A stretch of DNA of 64,000 nucleotides from Tuwongella immobilis (GTDB lineage Bacteria > Planctomycetota > Planctomycetia > Gemmatales > Gemmataceae). Positions 24,501-32,141 of this stretch are shown here, piece after piece. Below the pieces are notes generated by a model. The model was not told the origin of the DNA. It saw only the letters and a program-made list of their open reading frames with translations, and did not search any database. Within the stretch, counting starts at the first letter, position 1. The number at the start of each line of letters is the position of its first letter. The position numbers and the translations under genes were made by a program. The stretch spans positions 4,998,920 through 5,062,919 of the forward strand of contig NZ_LR593887.1 in NCBI RefSeq assembly GCF_901538355.1, given 5' to 3'.

Positions 24501-27469
24501 ACAATCACCCGTACTTCGTTATCCGAGATGACCTGGAAGAACTTCGTGGTTTGGTCGTTAATGCCACCCACATCGTTAAACAGAATCTCCGTGGTGCCGG
24601 TGAATCCGGTACCGGTGATCGTCATAATCCCGTTCGTGGAAGTCCCGGAAGCGAGATTATTCAGATCCACGCGGAAGTATTCGTTGTGGAAATTCGGCTC
24701 ATTTCCACGCACCACCGTACCACTGGAAAGGGTATTGATGGTCGGCAGCGGCGCCGGAGTCAGCACAAATCGCTCACCCAAGTTCACCGTCACAAATGAA
24801 TCGGTGTTGACTTCGATGTACGAGTTGGAAGATTGCCCCCGATTGAACGTCTGCCCGTTGGGTCCAAGCTGATCGTAGCCGGGCGGCCGTTCAGGGGCCG
24901 ACAACCCGTTGATGCTCGTCAGCGATCCCAACGCGCTGGGGGTCGTTCCGGGCGCAATCACGGTAAACATGACTTCGCCGAACACGCCTTGGAGTTCCGG
25001 GGTGTTCGGAATGCGGAACACCAAATCGTAGTCAACGATTGCACCAAACGGATCGGTGACCGGAATCAGCCGGAACCCCTCGGGATTAGTCACCGAGTTA
25101 TACGGAGCAATGACGGCCAGATTGTTGTAGCCACCGAAACCGACTTCGCGACCAGATGGCGAAAACGGATCATAGCGCGAGATGATGATTCGCGAGACAC
25201 CCCGGACGTTCGTCCCGTTCAGCCGTACCAGCGTCCCAATTGGACCCGTGGCAGCTTGCTCGAATGAGGGAATCGTCGGAATCGGCGGAGCAATCACGCT
25301 GAAGCTTGGGTTGGTCAGCAGATTGGTCGTTGCCGTGCCGAACGGAGTTTGCAGCGTCAGCACGCCGGAGGTCGCATTCAGCGGCACCTTCACCCGCACG
25401 AAGGTATCGGAGATCACTTCGATATCCGCCGGATTCACGGCCAAGCCGTTGAACAGAATTCCGGTGGTAAACAGCAATCCCGAGCCGCCGATACCGATGG
25501 TCGAACCGACCACCCCACCCGGCGTGAAGGTGTTAATGACCGGCGCGGCGGATGCCGTAAAGGTGAATTTCTGATTCGCCAGCGGCAGATCCGACGTATC
25601 GTCGTTGCCGCCTGCGGTGAAGACTTCGACGAAGCCGCTGGAGCCTGCAACCACATTCGGGACGATCACCCGCAGCCGTTCACCCGTGGGATCAATCTCG
25701 AATGACTTCGCTTCGACGCCAGCAATGGTGACCTTGCTGGTCGTCCAGAACATCCCCACCCGCTGATTGAACGGGAGCGTTTCATCCGCGAAAATGGTGA
25801 TTTCCGTACCTGCCGGGCCGGTTCGTGCCAGGAAGTTTCCAATATCCGGCACGGGCGTCGGTGTGATCGTCAAGAATGTCGTTGCGGAGCCGGCGGCGGT
25901 GAACACTTCCAGGACGTTTGGCCCGTTGACCACACCGACCGGAACAATGAACTCGATCCGCGAATCACTGATAATGTTCAGCGTCGACAGATCGACATCC
26001 ACCCCGTCAATTTGAACTTTGTTCGTCGCCGTCAGACCGAAGCCGGTGACGGTAATCGTCTGCCCGCGTTGTGCGGTCGGGTTGTTCGTCACCCCCAGCG
26101 AAACCGGAGCCACCGGGATTTCCACTGTGAACGATGCCGTACTGGTGACGGTTCCACCAACGGTAGCCAGCGTCAGGGTCTGATCGCCAACCGGGACATT
26201 GTCCGTGACTGTGATGCGAACTCGAGTGTCGGACAGCACCTCGAAGGGCACCACCACGCCACCCAGCTTCACGGTTTGCGTGCTGGTCAGGTCGGTACCA
26301 TTGATGATGAGCACCGTACCGGGACCACCACTGCCGAACGAGTTCGACCCGTTGACCAATTCGATGATTGGTGCATTCCACGTGAAGTAACGCGGCGTGA
26401 ACGAGCCATCGTACGTCGTCGGGAACAGCCCCTTGTAGAAGCTCGCCGAGATCGGGTACGGCGTGGGGGCAACGCGAATCCCGTCGTTGCGGTTGAAGGT
26501 AATCAGGTTTTGCAGATCCGACCGCAGCGGGTTACCGATGACGTTGCCGTCGGCCCCGTTGATGACTTCGATGCCGACGATGTTCGGCAACGCCGTCTTG
26601 CCGTCCGCTGCCGTGCCGATGTAGTTGCCCTGAATCAGGTTGCTGGTCGTGCCCACATCCTGAAGCCGCACACCGGGGCCAGACGCATAGCTGGGATTGA
26701 TTTGCGAATCGAGTTGCAGCGGAGTCGGCGTGTTCGACAACACGTTACGGTTGGTGTCGATGGTGCCGCCAATGACTCGCCCGCCCGCATCGACCAGCGG
26801 ATTGCCCGCCAGATCCACCGTACCGCCGATGATGTTGTTGGTGGCGCCGTTGGCAACCAAAACTTGCACCAAGTTCGGCCGAGTGGCCAGCGTCTTGTCG
26901 GTTCCCGTGAACCCGTTGATATCCGTGCCGATGTAGTTGCCGACGATGATGTTGTTGTCGGAACCGTTGATATGAATGCCCGCGACCGGCATCCCGTTGA
27001 TGATAAACCCGCGAATCATATTGTTCGCCGAGGTGGGGCCGAGCTCGAAGCCGCTCTTGTTCCCCTGCCCCGTGGCGAAAATCGTCGAGCCAGTGATTTC
27101 GATGATGGGCACATTGCCCGCCGCGGCGTAGCCCGGCTGAGTGGTGGCATCAATCGCCACACCCGAGGGATCCGTCAGCACCGGCAGGCCGGTGGCCAAG
27201 CGGATGCTGAACCGCGCACCAATCGACGGGTCGGTCGGAATCGCAAATTGGATGCGATCGAAGCCCGGCGTGGCGTTCGCCTGGTCCATCGCATCTCGCA
27301 ACGAACCGGTACCGGAATCCAGCACGTTGGTGACCGTGAAGACCGCTGGCACCGAGCGATCTTCCAACCCCTGCAGCTCCAGCATCGGGGTGGCGGGTTG
27401 ATGATACCGACGCGAACGAGGGCTCTGGAGGAACGCCCTCATCCAGCGTTGCAGGCGAGACGAGGTCAT
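21539..27469 (-). CDS. giant surface protein: beta-helix, IPT/TIG, SdrD-B-like and FG-GAP domains
   Basis: A 1976-residue protein starting at ATG 27469, nine bases after AAGGA; an upstream TTG in frame is too close to that site. A basic N-terminus leads to MLELQGLEDRSVPAVFTV, the LEDRSVPA leader, then a CSLREA-like segment (SGTGSLRDAMDQANATPGF). A short beta-helix follows. From about residue 350 to 1150 come several IPT/TIG-like Ig domains with repeated VTGxGF and VISDSRIEFIVP-type strands. Two SdrD-B-like domains lie at about 1411-1510 and 1530-1630 (DLNANGILDPGEPGLAGW, DLNGNGTLDTGEVGLAGW), and FG-GAP propeller repeats from about 1660 to the end. The protein ends LLSLSGVWVG. Probably a long extracellular adhesin or matrix protein with calcium sites; the partner is unknown. 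Confidence 0.85.
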   Translation of the reverse strand: MTSSRLQRWMRAFLQSPRSRRYHQPATPMLELQGLEDRSVPAVFTVTNVLDSGTGSLRDAMDQANATPGFDRIQFAIPTDPSIGARFSIRLATGLPVLTDPSGVAIDATTQPGYAAAGNVPIIEITGSTIFATGQGNKSGFELGPTSANNMIRGFIINGMPVAGIHINGSDNNIIVGNYIGTDINGFTGTDKTLATRPNLVQVLVANGATNNIIGGTVDLAGNPLVDAGGRVIGGTIDTNRNVLSNTPTPLQLDSQINPSYASGPGVRLQDVGTTSNLIQGNYIGTAADGKTALPNIVGIEVINGADGNVIGNPLRSDLQNLITFNRNDGIRVAPTPYPISASFYKGLFPTTYDGSFTPRYFTWNAPIIELVNGSNSFGSGGPGTVLIINGTDLTSTQTVKLGGVVVPFEVLSDTRVRITVTDNVPVGDQTLTLATVGGTVTSTASFTVEIPVAPVSLGVTNNPTAQRGQTITVTGFGLTATNKVQIDGVDVDLSTLNIISDSRIEFIVPVGVVNGPNVLEVFTAAGSATTFLTITPTPVPDIGNFLARTGPAGTEITIFADETLPFNQRVGMFWTTSKVTIAGVEAKSFEIDPTGERLRVIVPNVVAGSSGFVEVFTAGGNDDTSDLPLANQKFTFTASAAPVINTFTPGGVVGSTIGIGGSGLLFTTGILFNGLAVNPADIEVISDTFVRVKVPLNATSGVLTLQTPFGTATTNLLTNPSFSVIAPPIPTIPSFEQAATGPIGTLVRLNGTNVRGVSRIIISRYDPFSPSGREVGFGGYNNLAVIAPYNSVTNPEGFRLIPVTDPFGAIVDYDLVFRIPNTPELQGVFGEVMFTVIAPGTTPSALGSLTSINGLSAPERPPGYDQLGPNGQTFNRGQSSNSYIEVNTDSFVTVNLGERFVLTPAPLPTINTLSSGTVVRGNEPNFHNEYFRVDLNNLASGTSTNGIMTITGTGFTGTTEILFNDVGGINDQTTKFFQVISDNEVRVIVPDSLTVGTNYIVELETPAGTAVAGSSISVNGIGGAPVLTTASVSLAGIIPGAHFTFNGQRFTNTQQVVFAGGLQARFKVLSDTQLLVEVPEYATGAEFPLADQIVTVTNLEGSTAFGNKATIAKHSKVDFADQNAIREIDSGNFSAITSAQIGQRIALLFDLDITSAIAPNSVTFTTVFNGQINGIDPVIAQNKRAIFVTVPEGAIGGLTVRTVDGSATQALAIDAYPAPNILPVANNILGSPVDTRVYANSIFRNGTQPNNGITFYNGAQDPNQLQPDRISDLLDLDGGPNRGQNYPLLQISQSSFDRTEIPTAMVTRPFRTYRIDYYINAAAEVGLNQRIGQTYIGSATITTDAQGNGSTKFVIDRFAGKSAPFPVNTPITATATDLTPGLIFSDGILRPNSDGTSRYSDVRLVTASTGTISGFKFDDLNANGILDPGEPGLAGWTIQLDLDNNGTIDATTITSSTGAYSFGPTTPGFGGLGLPNGTHAVSEVLQTGWRQTAAPGLITIINGETRADNNFLNTTQGVVPPPPVVPPATISGIKVNDLNGNGTLDTGEVGLAGWTIQLDINNDGTIDATTVTDATGAYSFANVPDGTHKLSEVLQTGWQIIRLPGAAADGVVSIVSAGGLADQNFFNQVVQTPPNPPVPPNPPVPPGFVPPVYLTQSGSAGIITGYSVDENGRSTASSSYQPFGAFSGEIRVASGDVNGDGIEDIITGAGPGGGPRVTVFSGRDGSVLRDFFAYEARFTGGVLVAAADFNGDGLVELVVGADLGGGSRVRIFDGASNKAIADFFAYEETFLGGVRVGAGDVNGDGTPDLITGAGFGGGPRVTVFDGKELAAGAGANTRRLADFFAFEQTQRDGVYVAAGDVNDDGRFDVVVGAGPGGGPRVAVFDAANLVVNGIPSTLLNFFAFNPNWRTGVRVATAQLNSDDNWDLIIGAGPGHGNLVKTYATGVNQGNTSTPTLLDEFYANNDLLSLSGVWVG
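21560..22440 (-). repeat. FG-GAP/VCBS-type repeats in the 1976-residue protein
   Basis: About five coding repeats of 60-65 codons with DVNGDGIED, DFNGDGLVE, DVNGDGTPD, DVNDDGRFD and a last degenerate LNSDDNWD, each followed by GAGPGGGPRVTVF or a close variant. The same DNA phrase (ACATCGCCCG, CGCGGACCACC) recurs in each. Confidence 0.78.
22580..23240 (-). repeat. tandem pair of SdrD-B-like domains
   Basis: Two successive coding units of about 300 bases. Both contain GLAGWTIQLD, NNGTIDATT or NDGTIDATT, GAYSF and SEVLQTGW. An internal duplication is clear, with one copy carrying an extra FGGLGLP insertion. Both contain calcium-type Asp/Asn clusters, as in staphylococcal B repeats. Confidence 0.78.
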
Positions 27470-28210
27470 GAGCAAGTATCCTTCCCAATTTCGTGAATCG
27501 ACCGATGGTGGTTATCCAGAATACAACCGAATCGCATCCCGGACATCTCACCCTCGCGGTTATCCTTACCACGGGCATACCCACGCGCAGGTTCGGGACA
27601 GCCGATCGCATCGCAATTATGATCGATCACAGCTTCGGGGCCGGAAATTCCCCAGAACTTTGTCCCACAAACCTACCGCCCAATGCGCTCTTTTCAGGAA
27701 ACTACCGATCAATCGAGATCATCGGATTGCAACGATTCCGAAAGCTGTCTGGATTTCGCGAATTCTCATGCGTTCGCTTCCAACGATTCGCCGCATCATT
27801 CGGGTTATTCCAGCACCACTTTCCCCGTCTCACCCCAAAAATCCATTGACGGATTCAAGTTGGGGCCTGTACCGACTCACGCGATGGTTTCTCCAGTCTT
27901 TTCCCGCATTGGGGCCATTTTCCAGAATGCGAAACACAACAAACCGACTTCAATCGCTACAGTCTGCGTCCGGCTGAACTCTGGAATCGGGGAGGATTCC
28001 AGAACCGCCATCCGCCTGTCACTGACCCCGGATCGACCTGCAAATGCCAATCTTCCTGCCCAGTTTGCCCGTGTCGCAGTCCGGCTTCATGGGGGTATGC
28101 AAATGAATTCCACGCCTCGGACAATTCGAGCCGGATTTTTCTCCCGCGTCGAATCGACCCCAGCGATCAACCACCCCGTTCCGGATCATCCACCGCGTGA
28201 AATGAGATCA
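27470..28210. other. long region without a recognisable gene
   Basis: About 740 bases between the 5' end of the giant surface gene and the terminator of the gatB unit. Open frames here are short, rich in Arg, Ser and Pro and without family features. AAGGA near 27482 is the ribosome site of the giant gene. No clear promoter pair, RNA gene or repeat was recognised; it may hold the giant gene's promoter and a long 5' leader. Confidence 0.45.
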
Positions 28211-28250
28211 AAAAATGACACCAGCCGATCGAGTCTCCCCGATCGGCTGG
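28211..28250 (-). terminator. intrinsic terminator of the gatB transcript
   Basis: On the minus strand CCAGCCGATC and GATCGGCTGG form a perfect 10-base stem with a 10-base loop, followed by TGTCATTTTTT. It lies about 55 bases past the gatB stop codon. Confidence 0.85.
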
Positions 28251-28305
28251 CGTGATAGGTCGGCAATTGTCGTCGCACGATTCCCGTGTGTGGGAATCGG
28301 CCGGA

Positions 28306-29778
28306 TTAGGCGTTCTCCAACTCCTGCAGCAGCAGTTGTTGCACCATTTCCATCTTGGCCATCCCCTTGGTTTCCTTCATCACCGCACCTTTGATCGCGT
28401 CGGCGGCCTTCACCTTCCCGCCCTTGAAGTCCGCAACCGCCTTCGGATTCTTGGCAATGGCCGCGCGAATAATCTCGCGAAGCTGCCCTTCATCTGCCAC
28501 CGTCTTGAAGCCGAGCTTGGCAATGATCGCCGCCGCTTCCTCTTGCGAGGCCAGCATCTCAGCGTACACTTCGCGGGCACGCTGCTTGTTCAATCCAGTC
28601 TTCACCAGCTCAGCAACCAGCCCACCCATCCGCTCTGCCGAGATCGGGAACTCGTCAATCTCGACCTTCAAATCCTTCAGCGAGGCCAACACATCGTTGG
28701 TAATCCAGTTGCTGGCTACCTTCGGATCGCCGGACAATTTTGCGACCGACTCGAAATACGCGACCGTCTTCCGGCCTTGCGATGCAATCACGTCCGCATC
28801 ATATTCCGACAATCCATACGGCGGCTGCTGCAAGCGAACCCGTTGTTCCGACGGCAATTCGCCCATCTCCGCGCGTTCCGCCTCAATCATCTGCGGCGTG
28901 ACGATCACCGGCACCAAGTCCGGCTCGGGGAAGTAGCGATAATCCGCCGCATCTTCTTTCCGACGTTGGACCCACGTGCGGCCCAGTGCATCATCCCAAC
29001 CCCGCGTTTCCTTCTGACCGGGAACGAACCGATCGTTCGTCTCGGCATATTCATCGTATTGGCGTTTGGCCTCGTAGCGAATCGCCCGCTCCACCGAGCG
29101 AATGCTGTTGAGGTTCTTGACCTCAACAATCCCCGTCGCAATCGTCGAGCCATCCGGCTGCGGAATCAGCACGTTGACGTTGGCATCGCACCGCAGCGAT
29201 CCCTGCTGCATTTCGCAGTCCGAAACGCCCAGCTCACGCAGCATCAGCCGCAACTCTTCCAGATACGCCCGCGCTTCTTCCGGGGTGTTGATTTCGGGCT
29301 TGGAGACGATTTCGATGAGCGGCGTCCCAGTCCGGTTGAGATCCACTTTGGTATCCCCGCCGCGACCGGATTCATCGTGCATCGACTTGCCAGCATCTTC
29401 TTCCAAGTGCGCCCGAATGATGCCGACCTTCTTCGGCCCATTCTCCGTCCGAATTTCCAAATATCCTTCGGAACTGAACGGGAGATCATACTGCGAGATC
29501 TGATAATTCTTAGGCAAATCCGGGTAGTAATAATTCTTGCGGTCCCACTTGGTAAAGTGGGCAATCTCGCAATTCAGGGCAATCGCCCCACGCATTGCCA
29601 GCTTGAACGCCTTGCGATTCATCACTGGCAGCGATCCGGGCATCCCCAGGCAGACGGGGCATGTCGCGGAATTGGGCGGCAACCCAAACAGGGTGCTGCA
29701 GCCACAGAATAATTTCGTCTTGGTGAGCAGTTGGACGTGAACTTCCAGCCCGACGAGAATGCGATACGGGTCAGCCAT
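28306..29778 (-). CDS. gatB: Asp-tRNA(Asn)/Glu-tRNA(Gln) amidotransferase subunit B
   Basis: A 490-residue subunit, the usual GatB length. It binds mischarged Glu-tRNA(Gln) or Asp-tRNA(Asn) and transfers ammonia made by GatA to the activated amino acid. The N-terminus ILVGLEVHVQL is the family signature. Zinc-type cysteines occur in FCGCSTLFG and ATCPVCLGMPG, and YYPDLPKNYQISQYDLP follows. HLEEDAGKSMHDE and DLNRTGTPLIEIVS are also characteristic. The C-terminal YqeY-like tail carries the tRNA-binding helices. It lies 99 bases after gatA; the ribosome site is weak. The gene is the last of the rpmB-gatC-gatA-gatB cluster and is followed by a strong terminator. Confidence 0.97.
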   Translation of the reverse strand: MADPYRILVGLEVHVQLLTKTKLFCGCSTLFGLPPNSATCPVCLGMPGSLPVMNRKAFKLAMRGAIALNCEIAHFTKWDRKNYYYPDLPKNYQISQYDLPFSSEGYLEIRTENGPKKVGIIRAHLEEDAGKSMHDESGRGGDTKVDLNRTGTPLIEIVSKPEINTPEEARAYLEELRLMLRELGVSDCEMQQGSLRCDANVNVLIPQPDGSTIATGIVEVKNLNSIRSVERAIRYEAKRQYDEYAETNDRFVPGQKETRGWDDALGRTWVQRRKEDAADYRYFPEPDLVPVIVTPQMIEAERAEMGELPSEQRVRLQQPPYGLSEYDADVIASQGRKTVAYFESVAKLSGDPKVASNWITNDVLASLKDLKVEIDEFPISAERMGGLVAELVKTGLNKQRAREVYAEMLASQEEAAAIIAKLGFKTVADEGQLREIIRAAIAKNPKAVADFKGGKVKAADAIKGAVMKETKGMAKMEMVQQLLLQELENA

Positions 29779-29877
29779 GATAGCATCCGGTTTCCAGAAC
29801 CATGGAAGCGAGCCGAACGTGGAATCGGGCAGACTCCAAACGGAACTCCTGCCCGCACATCAGTTTGCAGCGTGATC

Positions 29878-31338
29878 TCACAGCGTGGGACGACGCAAGT
29901 GCCAGTCGGTAGCCGCTTCGTACATCCGCGCCACCCGCAGCATCTTCTCTTCTTCAAACGGAGCCGCGAGAATCTGCAACCCGATCGGCAACCCCGACTG
30001 GGTGAAGCCGCACGGAATGCTGATGCCGGCAATCCCCGCCAGATTGCAGCTAATCGTATAGATGTCCGACAGATACATCGCCAGCGGATTGTCCGTTTTC
30101 TCGCCCATCTTGAACGCCGCCGTCGGAGCCGTCGGCCCGAGCACCACATCGCATTGGGCGAACGCGGTATCGAAATCGTTCTTGATGAGCCGACGAACTT
30201 TCAACGCCTTCAGATAGTATGCATCTTTGTAGCCGCTCGAAAGTGCATAGGTGCCGAGCATGATCCGGCGCTGCACTTCTTTGCCAAATCCTTCTCCACG
30301 CGATCGGCTATAAGTGCCGATGAGGTCAGCCTTTTCGGCCGTGCGATAGCCGTAGTGCATCCCTTCGTAGCGTGCCAGGTTGCTCGATGCTTCCGCGGTC
30401 GCAACCAGATAATACACCGCGACAGCATACGGACTATGCGGCAACGAAACTTCGACGATCTTCGCGCCGAGCTTTTCGTATTCCTTCAACGCAAGTCGAA
30501 CTGCTGTTTCGACTTCCGGATCCAACCCTTCGCTGAAATATTCCTTCGCCACACCAATCGTCAGCGGGCGAATCGGGTCGTTGAGCGTCTTGGTATATTC
30601 GGGAACAGGCTGATCCACACTCGTCGAATCGTGCGAATCATGTCCACTGATGACTTCCATCAGCAGAGCGGCATCGGTGACATCGTGCGTGAACGGCCCG
30701 ACTTGATCCAACGAACTCGCAAACGCAATCAGACCATAGCGCGAGACGCGGCCATACGTCGGTTTGATGCCGACGATTCCGCACAAACTCGCAGGCTGAC
30801 GAATCGAGCCGCCAGTGTCGGTCCCCAACGAAGCGGGAACCTCACACGCCGCGACGCAAGCTGCGGAGCCACCAGAACTTCCGCCCGGAATGCGTTCGAG
30901 ATCCCACGGGTTTTTCGTCGTCTGGTAGGCTGAGTTTTCGGTGGATGACCCCATGGCGAACTCGTCCATGTTGGTCTTGCCAAACAGAATCGCATCGGCC
31001 TGTTTCAGCCGAGCCACCACCGTCGCATCATAAGGCGGCACAAAGTGTTGCAGCATTTTGCTGCCACATGTCGCCGGTTGACCCTGCACACAGAGCACGT
31101 CTTTGATGGCGATTGGCACCCCGGCCAACTTCCCGAGCGGCTCGCCCCGTTGACGGCGGGCATCCACATTTCGCGCTGCCGCGAGAATTCCGTCCCGATC
31201 CAAATGCAAAAACGCCTGGATTCGGCCATCGCGCGCTGCGACCGCATCCAGGAATGCTTGCGTCAATGCTTCGGAGGTAATTTCGCCAGCCGATTGCATC
31301 CGAACCAAGTCGGCAACGGTGCGTTCGATCAACTTCAT
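29878..31338 (-). CDS. gatA: Asp-tRNA(Asn)/Glu-tRNA(Gln) amidotransferase subunit A
   Basis: A 486-residue amidase-family subunit that hydrolyses glutamine and channels ammonia to GatB. The catalytic Ser-cisSer-Lys set is visible: Lys in PIAIKDVLC, the glycine-rich IPGGSSGGSAACVAA stretch carrying one serine, and SLGTDTGGSIRQPASLCG carrying the nucleophile. VGIKPTYGRVSRYGL is the typical following segment. The ATG at 31338 comes 12 bases after the gatC stop, so translation is probably coupled. The presence of GatCAB implies that Gln-tRNA and/or Asn-tRNA are made by the indirect route here; which of the two depends on aminoacyl-tRNA synthetases outside the window. Confidence 0.97.
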   Translation of the reverse strand: MKLIERTVADLVRMQSAGEITSEALTQAFLDAVAARDGRIQAFLHLDRDGILAAARNVDARRQRGEPLGKLAGVPIAIKDVLCVQGQPATCGSKMLQHFVPPYDATVVARLKQADAILFGKTNMDEFAMGSSTENSAYQTTKNPWDLERIPGGSSGGSAACVAACEVPASLGTDTGGSIRQPASLCGIVGIKPTYGRVSRYGLIAFASSLDQVGPFTHDVTDAALLMEVISGHDSHDSTSVDQPVPEYTKTLNDPIRPLTIGVAKEYFSEGLDPEVETAVRLALKEYEKLGAKIVEVSLPHSPYAVAVYYLVATAEASSNLARYEGMHYGYRTAEKADLIGTYSRSRGEGFGKEVQRRIMLGTYALSSGYKDAYYLKALKVRRLIKNDFDTAFAQCDVVLGPTAPTAAFKMGEKTDNPLAMYLSDIYTISCNLAGIAGISIPCGFTQSGLPIGLQILAAPFEEEKMLRVARMYEAATDWHLRRPTL

Positions 31339-31350
31339 GGGATACTCGTC

Positions 31351-31653
31351 TTAGGATGCCTCGGACTGATCGAGAACCGCCGGAACGCCGAAGAAGTCAC
31401 CCACCCGCTTGGGCGCATTCGCCAGCGCGGCGTCGACCGGCAACGATGGCACTGGCTCATCATCGCGGAAGACATTCTGGATCGGCAACGGGTGCGCCAT
31501 CGGCTCGACACCATCGGTGTTGAGCGCACCGAGCTGATCCACATAGGTGAGAATCGCGCTCAACTGTTCGGTCATCTTCTGGAGGTCGGCTTCGCTTAGC
31601 GACAGGCGCGCAAGCGTAGCGACCTTCCGGACGGTCTGCAAATCAAGTGCCAT
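31351..31653 (-). CDS. gatC: Asp-tRNA(Asn)/Glu-tRNA(Gln) amidotransferase subunit C
   Basis: A 100-residue subunit of normal size. It wraps around GatA and stabilises its contact with GatB. VRKVATLARLSLSEADLQ at the N-terminus and YVDQLGALNTDGVEPMAH in the middle are the conserved GatC segments. The C-terminal part (FRDDEPVPSLPVDAALANAP, then GDFFGVPAVL) is also standard. The gene follows rpmB after 38 bases and precedes gatA by 12, so the order C-A-B is intact. Confidence 0.95.
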   Translation of the reverse strand: MALDLQTVRKVATLARLSLSEADLQKMTEQLSAILTYVDQLGALNTDGVEPMAHPLPIQNVFRDDEPVPSLPVDAALANAPKRVGDFFGVPAVLDQSEAS

Positions 31654-31691
31654 CCGAATACCCTACTGACGACGTTCTGATTGACCACAAG

Positions 31692-31955
31692 TTAGCTAGC
31701 GGCACCGACTTGGAACGGCTTGCGCTTCAGCGGACGTTGCACCTTGCCGCTGCGGATGCACTGCACGCAAACGCGCTTGCGAACGACTTCACCATCCACG
31801 ACGACTTGGATGCGTTGCAGGTTCGGGTAGAACACGCGCGGGCTGGTCCCGGTGATCTTCTTACCGACCCCGCCGAGGTACTTGGCCTTACCACGGTAGG
31901 TCTTTTGGTTGCCGTGAACCGGCTTCTTGCCACACACGAAGCACTGCATGCCCAT
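31692..31955 (-). CDS. rpmB: 50S ribosomal protein L28
   Basis: An 87-residue ribosomal protein of the L28 family, zinc-ribbon type. CFVCGKKPVHGN at the N-terminus and CVQCIRSGK near the C-terminus provide two CxxC pairs for zinc, and PNLQRIQVVV is the family core. The start at 31955 follows GGGAG with good spacing; a second ATG two codons later is less well placed. A basic tail (RPLKRK) suits rRNA binding. It is the first gene of the gat transcript, with a clear promoter 64 bases upstream. Cysteine-containing L28 forms often coexist with zinc-free paralogues, but none is seen in this window. Confidence 0.93.
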   Translation of the reverse strand: MGMQCFVCGKKPVHGNQKTYRGKAKYLGGVGKKITGTSPRVFYPNLQRIQVVVDGEVVRKRVCVQCIRSGKVQRPLKRKPFQVGAAS

Positions 31956-32018
31956 TTGATCGCTCCCGCCCGATGACCGAAAGACGCAATTCGGCCAATT
32001 CTAATTCTGAAAACCATC

Positions 32019-32046
32019 ACTATAGCGACCGCATCGAACTTGGCAA
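32019..32046 (-). promoter_or_regulatory. sigma70-like promoter of rpmB-gatCAB
   Basis: On the minus strand TTGCCA (32046-32041) and TATAGT (32024-32019) are separated by 16 bases, each matching the consensus at five of six positions. The predicted transcript would start near 32012, giving a leader of about 57 bases before rpmB. Confidence 0.7.
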
Positions 32047-32141
32047 GCAGCCTTCCCGGAACATTCTTGCTGCCGGGGGTGGTCCACGGGCCACGATCGG
32101 GGTACACCGAGTTCATGGTGCATTGTGACGGAGGATCAGTC

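Noticed and set aside
26012-27496. Plus-strand frame opposite the start of the giant surface gene
   Set aside because: Arg/Asp-rich shadow of the repeat-coding strand with no ribosome site.
27468-28255. Overlapping plus-strand frames of 169 and 190 codons in the gene-free stretch
   Set aside because: No start signal, no hydrophobic or domain pattern, composition unlike neighbouring proteins.
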